Assembly (NCBI GenBank): GCA_020435185.1
Contig: JAGRAA010000019.1
Span: forward strand, 1-6,661
Reading direction: 5' to 3'
Origin: Bdellovibrionales bacterium
GTDB lineage: Bacteria; Bdellovibrionota; Bdellovibrionia; Bdellovibrionales; UBA1609
DNA: 6,661 nt
In this document: piece by piece, positions 1-5,542 of the stretch
Position numbering within the stretch: position 1 is the first letter of the stretch
Layout of the letters: each line of letters opens with the position of its first letter
The notes under the pieces: model-generated
The model's database searches: none
The model's input: only the letters and a program-made list of their open reading frames with translations
Told to the model about the DNA's origin: nothing
Made by a program: the position numbers and the translations under genes

Positions 1-128
1 TTCCGAGCCGCACACCTTCACCACAGCGCCGTGAAGCAGCCGCCAGCACCGGTGCCCATGCCCGATGCACCGGGCTTGTTCTTTACCATGTTGGCTACAC
101 CCGGCCGAGCCAAGGCGCGGTTGTAGCT

Positions 129-434
129 GTGGACACCTATCTTTGGGAGTCGAAACCGAAGCGCATGCTGTTCGAAGGACAGGACGGTGGGCCGCACAGC
201 GCCCAGAGTCTCAGGCAGGTGTTCCTGGCCGCGCTGGGCAAGGTCGGCATTCGCCGGAAACTAAGCCTGCACAGTTTGCGGTACAGCTTCGCCACGCATC
301 TCGTGGAACGTGGAACGGACATCCGATATATCCAGGAGTTGCTAGGAAATGCTAGCACCCGCACGACCGAGATCTACACGCACGTAACGCCCCGCACGTT
401 GGGGCAGATCAAGACCCCTTTGGACGAGCTATGA
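129..434 (+). pseudogene. Tyrosine recombinase (phage integrase/XerD-like), C-terminal fragment
   Basis: This encodes the catalytic C-terminal part of a tyrosine site-specific recombinase, a family that cuts and rejoins DNA through a 3'-phosphotyrosine. Counting from the GTG at 129 (101 residues), I see LFEGQ at 14-18, the HxxR box with His48 and Arg51 in HSLR-SFATHL, and the nucleophile Tyr83 in TTEIYTH, followed by the usual PLDEL-type end. The first catalytic Arg/Lys boxes and the N-terminal SAM-like domain are missing, since complete members have about 280-400 residues. The frame stays open back to base 3, but its upstream translation does not resemble the expected KGKKDR-type segment, so homology seems to start near 115-129 and the gene looks truncated or rearranged. 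The usual LGH is LGN here (Asn74), which replaces a conserved catalytic-pocket His. Base composition differs sharply from the downstream operon. The family call is secure. That it is a dead fragment is likely but depends on sequence to the left. Confidence 0.75.
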
Positions 435-727
435 ACGGCCTGCGGATAAACAAGGATCAGCGCATAGCGCCCAGAGCTTCCCTCTCTGTTCCAAGGCCTT
501 ACACCCCAACGGACCGGTCGTTCGATAGCGGGGCTAACAAAGGATTGTTGTCTACCCACTAGTTACCTGCAAGGCTAAAAACCGAGATCACCAATGACGA
601 CAGATGCAAAAAAGACAACATACTCGAGAACATTTGAAGCAAATTCTCTTGGGAGAGGAGCAAGACATAACGAAATTTGCAACTGAACCAAAAATTCATA
701 ACGGTTTCATCCAAAAACAGAAGATGT
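435..727. other. Intergenic transition between integrase remnant and operon
   Basis: No gene of known family is visible here. GC content falls from about 58% (481-540) through 45% (541-600) to 40% (601-660), marking the junction between GC-rich recombinase DNA and the AT-rich operon. The stretch contains a 43-codon ORF (431-562) that starts in an ATGA overlap with the integrase stop and matches nothing I recognise. It also contains an imperfect palindrome around GACCGGTC (512-519), a 30-codon ORF (594-686) and an orphan Shine-Dalgarno-like run GGGAGAGGAG (651-660). I found no convincing sigma-70 or Bacteroidota-type promoter, T-box motif, tRNA or attC site. The operon promoter should lie here or further upstream, but I cannot place it. 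Confidence 0.6.
594..686 (+). CDS. Possible small ORF, 30 codons, upstream of the operon
   Basis: An ATG at 594 opens a 30-residue frame that begins MTTDAKKTTYSRTF and ends at TGA 684-686, 41 bases before the ATG chosen for the TyrRS gene. It is Thr- and Arg-rich, contains one Tyr, has no signal peptide or membrane segment and matches no family I know. No clear ribosome binding site precedes it. It could be a leader peptide, a small peptide substrate of the operon enzymes, the start of a lost gene cut at the island junction, or chance. Chance is quite possible at this length, so the confidence is low. Confidence 0.18.
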   Translation: MTTDAKKTTYSRTFEANSLGRGARHNEICN

Positions 728-1921
728 ATGAATAAAGAACAAAAAGTAGATGATATCCTTTCAAGAGGAATAATTAAGGAAATCCTACCAGATAAGAATA
801 AATTCAGGGAGGCACTTCTCGGAAATAAACAACTGAGATTTTATATAGGTGCTGACGCCACGGGAAGCTCATTGCATCTTAGTCATGCGAAAAACTTTAT
901 GCTGCTTGAAGAATTCAGACAGTTGGGACATAAAGTATTTGTGTTGTTTGGAGATTTAACCGCGTGTATTGGAGATCCCTCAGATCGCGACAGTGCCAGA
1001 TCTAAACTCACAAGAGACAAAGCAAGGCAGTTTGCAGAGGATTGGGTGGAGCAAATTAAACCAATCATAAACTTTGAAGATGAAAACAACCCGGCAGAAG
1101 TTGTTTTTAACAGTACTTGGTTTGATAAATTCTCTACGACAGAATTACTTGAATTATTCTCTACCGCAACAGTTCAGCAGATGCTTGAAAGGGATATGTT
1201 TGAAAAAAGGATGAAAGAAAACAAGCCGATTTTCCTTCATGAATTCCTTTACCCCATGTTCCAGGGATATGACAGTGTAGCTCTGGATGTCGATGTCGAG
1301 CTTTGTGGAACAGATCAAATCTTCAATGCTCTTTCAGGAAGGGACCTCTTAAAACGATTCAAGAGAAAAGAAAAATTTGTTGTAGCCGTCAACCTGATGG
1401 AGAATCCCAAAACTGGCGAACTCATGTCCAAAACGAATGGTACAGGCGTGTTCCTTGGAACAGGTGCTACAAACATGTTTGGACAGATCATGGCGTTACC
1501 AGATGAAATGATTGAAATTGTTCTAGTAAACAACACAAGACTATCAAAGCAAAGCATCGCTGATTTGGAAATAGAAAAAGACCCTAGAAATGCAAAGATA
1601 TTTAGCGCTACAGAAATCGTGTCTACCTTTTATGGTCAAGAAGAAGCTCAGAAGGCAAAGCAAGCATTTATAGAAACATTTTCAAAGGGAACTTTTCCTA
1701 AAAATGCTCCAGTCATCTCACCTTCAGCAGAAAAACTGCCTCTACTACAATTGATCTCTGAATGCGACAGCAGTCTTTCTAAATCAGAAATCAGAAGGTT
1801 AATCAAACAAAATGCGGTTTCCATAAATGGAGACAAATGCAGTGATGAGCATCAAATCATTGACAGCACCATCAAGTTAGAAATCAAAATAGGAAAACAA
1901 AGGTTCTTCCAAACCAAATAA
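728..1921 (+). CDS. tyrS: Tyrosyl-tRNA synthetase, bacterial type with S4-like domain, variant signature motifs
   Basis: This 397-residue protein belongs to class Ic TyrRS, which activates tyrosine with ATP and loads it on tRNA-Tyr in the cytoplasm. The Rossmann catalytic domain fills roughly residues 35-245. The HIGH motif appears as HLSH (50-53) after YIGADATGSSLH, IGDPS is at 81-85, the tyrosine-pocket signature is Tyr175/Gln179/Asp182, VELCGTDQ is at 190-197, and the KMSKS loop reads LMSKT (232-236). Residues about 337-397 look like the S4 RNA-binding domain that reads tRNA-Tyr. Pocket residues Tyr39, Asp43 and Asp83 also match canonical TyrRS positions. Length is normal (about 400-425). 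Oddities are Gly to Ser in HIGH, loss of the first KMSKS lysine (Lys235 is kept), and DAT in place of DPT. A TTG at 677 would add 17 residues, but they do not look like TyrRS; ATG 728 has a weak AGAAG site (719-723). It leads an operon of unrelated tailoring enzymes, so it is probably a dedicated or resistance copy rather than the housekeeping gene, although the latter cannot be excluded. Confidence 0.9.
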   Translation: MNKEQKVDDILSRGIIKEILPDKNKFREALLGNKQLRFYIGADATGSSLHLSHAKNFMLLEEFRQLGHKVFVLFGDLTACIGDPSDRDSARSKLTRDKARQFAEDWVEQIKPIINFEDENNPAEVVFNSTWFDKFSTTELLELFSTATVQQMLERDMFEKRMKENKPIFLHEFLYPMFQGYDSVALDVDVELCGTDQIFNALSGRDLLKRFKRKEKFVVAVNLMENPKTGELMSKTNGTGVFLGTGATNMFGQIMALPDEMIEIVLVNNTRLSKQSIADLEIEKDPRNAKIFSATEIVSTFYGQEEAQKAKQAFIETFSKGTFPKNAPVISPSAEKLPLLQLISECDSSLSKSEIRRLIKQNAVSINGDKCSDEHQIIDSTIKLEIKIGKQRFFQTK

Positions 1922-1925
1922 AGGA
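1920..1925 (+). promoter_or_regulatory. Ribosome binding site for the second gene
   Basis: AAAGGA lies seven bases before the ATG at 1933 and overlaps the TyrRS stop codon (1919-1921). It is the clearest Shine-Dalgarno sequence within the operon. The later genes lack one this good and probably rely on translational coupling through overlaps. Confidence 0.65.
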
Positions 1926-1932
1926 TACATTT

Positions 1933-2940
1933 ATGCTAAAACATGAAATAAATATCCCTGAAAACTTAGGTGAAGTAAAGTGTAAATGGAATGAGATAAG
2001 CAGCCTTTGGGGTGTGTCTCCTACCGGTCCGATCCACTTGGGATACGATTCTCAAATATTGATGCAAAAAGAAGGAATTAAAAAAGGAATTAAAGAGCAC
2101 ACCATTATCATCGCAGATTTACACACGATTATGGACAAGGGTCATTCTATGTATGATATAAAAAAAAGAGGCTTTTATTTCGAGTTCTATCTAAAAGAGG
2201 TCTGTAAAATAGAAAACACCAAGTTCATTTTTGGCTCAGAGTTTCAAACCAGACCATTATATATTGAAATGATGTATTCCATTCTGCCTAAATTGGAATG
2301 GAAACACATCCTTGAAGCCATGCCTTCTCAAATGCGAAGAAGTCGTAATTACGCAGCTTCTTCAACCATTTACCCTGTCATGCAATGCTTGGATGTTCTG
2401 TACAACAAAGCGAATTTTATTTATGCAGATACAGGTCAAAGGAAAATTTACAACTTGTTAGATGCCTTCTCGCAAATAAAGCCTTATGCCTTCTACTCCA
2501 GATTTCAGGAAATATTAGACACTCTACATATCGCTTACTACCCTCTTATGCACGACATTTATGGAATGCGGTTAGTGGAAAGTACTACTAACACCCGAAT
2601 TTCTGTGCATGATAATGAAGCGACACTTAAAAATAAGATAATGAAAATGTTTGCTCCGTATGGAAGCAATGATACAATCAAAGCGAACGCACTTTTAGAG
2701 ACATATAAGTATTCAGTATTTCCATGGTTAAATGACATTGGTCGTTCCATTCGTATTGATTCTAGACAATATGACAAGTTTCAAGAATTTGAAAACGATT
2801 ATATCCAACAGGTTTTTCATCCCAATGATGCTAAAGAAGAGCTTTTTAAAGTATTAAAAATCAGATTGGCTCATATTCAGTCCACCTTGTACGGAGGGAT
2901 TACAAACTGGATTGACCTTAACAAACTGAACAAGCAATGA
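1933..2940 (+). CDS. Archaeal/eukaryotic-type TyrRS-like protein with degenerate HIGH and KMSKS motifs
   Basis: This 335-residue protein follows the layout of archaeal TyrRS (about 306 residues in Methanocaldococcus jannaschii). WGVSPTGPIHLGY (26-38) is the HIGH region, then come IIIADLH (58-64), GSEFQ (101-105), the tyrosine-pocket signature Tyr147/Gln151/Asp154 in YPVMQCLD, and GQRKI (168-172). A C-terminal part with FHPNDAKEEL (295-304) resembles the archaeal anticodon-recognition domain. Key departures, aligned by eye to the M. jannaschii enzyme, are: the second HIGH His is Tyr38; KMSSS is replaced by LVEST (214-218) with no lysine; and tyrosine-contacting Tyr32 becomes Leu25. Amino-acid and possibly tRNA binding look preserved, while ATP-dependent adenylation looks impaired. 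It starts 11 bases after gene 1 with a good SD and overlaps gene 3 by ATGA. A role as subunit or catalyst of a tRNA-dependent or amino-acid-modifying step is inference. It is unlikely to be a normal housekeeping synthetase. Confidence 0.85.
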   Translation: MLKHEINIPENLGEVKCKWNEISSLWGVSPTGPIHLGYDSQILMQKEGIKKGIKEHTIIIADLHTIMDKGHSMYDIKKRGFYFEFYLKEVCKIENTKFIFGSEFQTRPLYIEMMYSILPKLEWKHILEAMPSQMRRSRNYAASSTIYPVMQCLDVLYNKANFIYADTGQRKIYNLLDAFSQIKPYAFYSRFQEILDTLHIAYYPLMHDIYGMRLVESTTNTRISVHDNEATLKNKIMKMFAPYGSNDTIKANALLETYKYSVFPWLNDIGRSIRIDSRQYDKFQEFENDYIQQVFHPNDAKEELFKVLKIRLAHIQSTLYGGITNWIDLNKLNKQ

Positions 2941-3749
2941 ATACATTAAACCTTGTCAAGCGTTTTGGTGGAGTAACCAATATGGAATCCATAGAAGGAG
3001 TAAAACGGATTTTTTGGGGAGTTGCGCCCACCGGTGACATTCATATAGCTTATTTTCCCTACATGGCTTTCTTATCTGAAGCAAAAAAAGCAGGTCATAA
3101 GATCATTTTGTTTATTGGTGACTTTCACGGTTATTGGGATGGAGAAAAAACTAAATATCAAGAAATTGAAGCTAGGACAAATTACTACATAAATACGTTT
3201 AAGAAATTTGGGTTTGAAGATGATGACATTGATCTGGCCAGTAATATCTATTTTAAAAAAGACTATATTAATTTGCTCTTTCAATTCTCCAACCATTTGC
3301 CCAATCGGCAACTTTTAGAGTATGCGGACAATACATTAAAGAACGAAACCACAGGAAATTATTCGTTTGCAGACATGCTTTACGTAGCCACTCAAATCAT
3401 TGACGTTGCTTACTATGATCTTGATGTTGTTTTGTGCGGCAAAGACGAGTCGGGAATTTATGAGTTGGGGCTACCAATAGTCGAATACTTCTTATCCAGA
3501 AAGGTAAATCACGTTTATTTTGAAATGGTACAAGGAGTCATTTCTCCTGAAATGCACGCTTCTAACAATTCTGATAATAAGATCACACTTCATGAAGATC
3601 AACGATCCATTTTGTCAAAACTGAGTGGAAACGATTTGCTGTATAAGTCGGTAAATGAATATATTCTCCCCATGTTTGGAATAAGCGGTTCAGAGGACAA
3701 AACAGAAGTTGCTCAATTACTCTACAACATCTGCAATGGAAGACATTAA
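2937..3749 (+). CDS. Second degenerate archaeal-type TyrRS-like protein, catalytic domain only
   Basis: This 270-residue protein is a distant paralogue of the preceding gene product. They share FWGVAPTGDIHIAY (26-39) against WGVSPTGPIHLGY, then a GDFH block (61-64) matching ADLH. The pocket signature is Tyr149/Gln153/Asp156 (YVATQIID), and ITLHED (216-221) corresponds to the strand after the KMSKS loop. The second HIGH His is Tyr39. The KMSKS position reads HASNN (207-211) without lysine. The tyrosine-contacting Tyr is Phe26, and the conserved Gln of the GxxQRKI segment is Glu171. Only about 50 residues follow the loop, against about 89 in M. jannaschii TyrRS, so most of the anticodon-recognition domain is absent. 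It overlaps gene 2 by ATGA (2937-2940) and gene 4 by 14 bases. Because TyrRS enzymes are dimers, it may pair with the gene 2 protein as an asymmetric heterodimer; this is inference. Independent adenylating activity seems doubtful. Confidence 0.8.
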   Translation: MNTLNLVKRFGGVTNMESIEGVKRIFWGVAPTGDIHIAYFPYMAFLSEAKKAGHKIILFIGDFHGYWDGEKTKYQEIEARTNYYINTFKKFGFEDDDIDLASNIYFKKDYINLLFQFSNHLPNRQLLEYADNTLKNETTGNYSFADMLYVATQIIDVAYYDLDVVLCGKDESGIYELGLPIVEYFLSRKVNHVYFEMVQGVISPEMHASNNSDNKITLHEDQRSILSKLSGNDLLYKSVNEYILPMFGISGSEDKTEVAQLLYNICNGRH

Positions 3750-4845
3750 GAATATATCAGATGAGCTATTATCGGTACTGAATAAAAACAAGGAATCGAT
3801 AATAAGAATCAATTCTGAAGAAACAGGATATGATTTGCACGACATAGAACTGCTTTGGGGGGATCTGGAAAATTACTTGCTGAATTGTCACGCGTTGTAT
3901 GACAAATCAACCCAGTTATGGAGTCAAAACAACACGCTATATCAGACTTGGGAAGAAAGCTCAAAGCATTTGCGATTGCCATGGGGCAAAGTTCTAGTTT
4001 GCACTCCTAGTAATTCGATTATACCGTTATTGCCAATCATCATCTCCAGCTTTTGTTCCGTTGGAAATCAACTCATAGTTGCGCCCAGTAGAAAAGTTTT
4101 GAAAACCACAGAATTGATCCTCAATCACATCCAACCGATATTGACTCAGAACAACTGGAAGATCACGCTTTTTAAAGGAGGAGGAAGAGCTGCATTGGAC
4201 GAGTTCATTGAAAAGTCAAAAATCGATTTACTTTATTTTCAGGGCAGTTCGAGAAATCGAGTCAATGTTTACACCAGATGCATCTCCAATGGAATTGATA
4301 TCATTTTCGAGGGTGAGGGCAATCAAGTGACAATCATTGATGAAATACCCGCTTCGCAAAGCATAACAGCAGTCGCAGAGACAATCCGCAATGCAAAAAT
4401 GTTTTGTAAAGGTCAATTGTGCACCTCTCCTAATGTTGTATTTATTCACAAAAACATTGCTACTCCATTAATCGTAGAATATAAGAAGTTAGCCACAGAC
4501 TGCAATTATTATAAAATGGAGGAAATCAAATCCCTGATCAATAGCGAGAGCTTTTCACCAGTATTAAATTTTGCAGAATATTCAAACTTAGAAGAAGTGA
4601 TAGATCTTTTGAAATCCAATTATAGATATGGATTACAGATCTCTATTTTTGGAAATAGAACAGATCGTTTAGAAAAATGCCTTTTAAGTGAAATCCATTT
4701 TAGTCGCTTGACCATTAACATGAATCCCACGATTCAAAACTCTCTTTTACCTTGGGGTGGATACAAGAAATCCGGATACAGCCCAGTTGTTAACTTTTTC
4801 GAAAAAGCAACAAAAAAAATCATTATTGAATATGGACAAAGCTAA
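3736..4845 (+). CDS. Aldehyde dehydrogenase superfamily protein, shortened form
   Basis: This 369-residue protein belongs to the NAD(P)-dependent aldehyde dehydrogenase superfamily, which forms a thioacyl intermediate on a Cys and oxidises aldehydes or, in acylating relatives, reduces activated acyl groups. Visible landmarks are Asn93 in PSNSIIP (oxyanion-hole Asn), LIVAPS (113-118, normally VIVKPS), FQGS (168-171, normally FTGS), Glu192 in FEGEGNQ (general-base position), Cys229 in KGQLCT, ESFSPV (271-276, normally EIFGPV), and PWGGYKKSG (339-347). The Asn-to-Cys spacing (136) is close to that of human ALDH2 (133), but about 75 N-terminal residues and about 55 residues between Cys and the EIFGPV motif are missing against the usual 480-500. 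The cofactor-binding Lys is Ala117. ATG 3736 lies 14 bases inside the end of gene 3; an upstream in-frame TTG (3709) is less likely. Substrate unknown. Reduction of an activated aminoacyl group, or oxidation of an amino-acid-derived aldehyde, would fit the neighbours. Confidence 0.85.
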   Translation: MEDIKNISDELLSVLNKNKESIIRINSEETGYDLHDIELLWGDLENYLLNCHALYDKSTQLWSQNNTLYQTWEESSKHLRLPWGKVLVCTPSNSIIPLLPIIISSFCSVGNQLIVAPSRKVLKTTELILNHIQPILTQNNWKITLFKGGGRAALDEFIEKSKIDLLYFQGSSRNRVNVYTRCISNGIDIIFEGEGNQVTIIDEIPASQSITAVAETIRNAKMFCKGQLCTSPNVVFIHKNIATPLIVEYKKLATDCNYYKMEEIKSLINSESFSPVLNFAEYSNLEEVIDLLKSNYRYGLQISIFGNRTDRLEKCLLSEIHFSRLTINMNPTIQNSLLPWGGYKKSGYSPVVNFFEKATKKIIIEYGQS

Positions 4846-5542
4846 AAACGTACTTATTTGCGGAGCATCCAGCGGAATAGGGCTTGAAACCGCAAAAGTA
4901 TTCCTAAGCAACGGTTATACAGTTTATTCAACATCCAGAAGAAAGCCTCCGATAGATTCTGATAAACTCATACACTACACATCTGACTTTTATAATAACG
5001 ATTCTATAGCAGGCTCATGTCGTCAGATCTTGGAAGACTCAAGAGGAGAGATTTCAATTGTCATTAACTGCGTAGGAGATATTCTTCATGAGGAAACCAT
5101 AAAAGATTTTACAGGCACGCAACTGCTCAATACATTTCAAATAAATTTTTTCAGTTCGTTTGTGTTATCGCAACATCTCTTCGACATAATTGCAAATAAT
5201 AAAGGGTGTTTTGCCTTTGTGAGTTCAGTTGCCAAAGACAAAGTTTACCCTTTAATATCGGATTATTGTGCAGCTAAAGCATCGCTCTCTAACTTCATCA
5301 AATCACTAGCTATTGAACTTGCCCCACATGGTGCACGAGCCGTTGCAGTGAGTCCAGCTGTGGTGGCAACACCTTTATTCGAAAAAAGTAATTTCACCAA
5401 AGAACAGGCAGAAAGCTTTCACAAGTTAAATCGGATTGGAAATCCTGAAGAAATTGCAGATTTATTGTACTACTTGACCAGCAGCAAAGGAAAATGGATT
5501 ACTGGAACAGATTATTTAATTGATGGCGGCATGCTATTATGA
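4832..5542 (+). CDS. Short-chain dehydrogenase/reductase (classical SDR)
   Basis: This 236-residue cytoplasmic oxidoreductase has a complete classical SDR layout: GASSGIG (11-17) for the dinucleotide, Asp52 at the adenine-contacting position, NCVG (79-82) in place of NNAG, Asn105, catalytic Ser132, and Tyr145 with Lys149 in YCAAK. SPAVVAT (174-180) replaces the usual PG motif, and the end TGTDYLIDGG is FabG-like. Arg36-Arg37 after the second strand suggest NADPH preference, hence reduction in the cell; this is inference. Length is slightly below FabG (about 244). ATG 4832 overlaps the end of the ALDH gene by 14 bases, the same overlap size as between the two preceding genes. A longer in-frame start at 4757 would add 25 non-SDR residues and is rejected. 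The gene overlaps the sulfotransferase by ATGA. It could reduce a carbonyl, for example an aldehyde made by the ALDH, to an alcohol that is then sulfonated. The substrate cannot be read from sequence. Confidence 0.92.
   Translation: MDKAKNVLICGASSGIGLETAKVFLSNGYTVYSTSRRKPPIDSDKLIHYTSDFYNNDSIAGSCRQILEDSRGEISIVINCVGDILHEETIKDFTGTQLLNTFQINFFSSFVLSQHLFDIIANNKGCFAFVSSVAKDKVYPLISDYCAAKASLSNFIKSLAIELAPHGARAVAVSPAVVATPLFEKSNFTKEQAESFHKLNRIGNPEEIADLLYYLTSSKGKWITGTDYLIDGGMLL

Noticed and set aside
198..476. Exact 11-base direct repeat AGCGCCCAGAG (198-208 and 466-476)
   Set aside because: It is short, lies in GC-rich DNA with one copy inside the integrase frame, and has no target-site or attachment context.
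505..522. Imperfect palindrome around GACCGGTC as an operator or recombination site
   Set aside because: Only the central 8 bases are perfectly symmetric. Flanking AAC/GTT match only on a different centre, and no second copy exists in the window.
431..562. 43-codon ORF starting in an ATGA overlap with the integrase stop
   Set aside because: It has no family resemblance, spans the compositional transition and is of a length expected by chance.
533..570. Integron attC-like site (GGCTAAC ... GTTACCT)
   Set aside because: The two ends pair only imperfectly, the span is too short for an attC, GTTACCT does not fit GTTRRRY, and a six-gene operon is not a typical cassette.
677..727. TTG start at 677 giving a 414-residue TyrRS
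   Set aside because: The 17 extra residues do not resemble TyrRS N-termini, and the SD-like run is 16 bases away. ATG 728 gives a normal N-terminus.
560..727. T-box leader upstream of the synthetase gene
   Set aside because: No T-box core motif, specifier stem or terminator/antiterminator pair is visible.
1933..3749. Calling genes 2 and 3 true cyclodipeptide synthases
   Set aside because: Their sequence wording follows archaeal TyrRS (SEFQ, YPVMQCLD, GQRKI), not the cyclodipeptide synthase family. Only the loss of ATP motifs is analogous.
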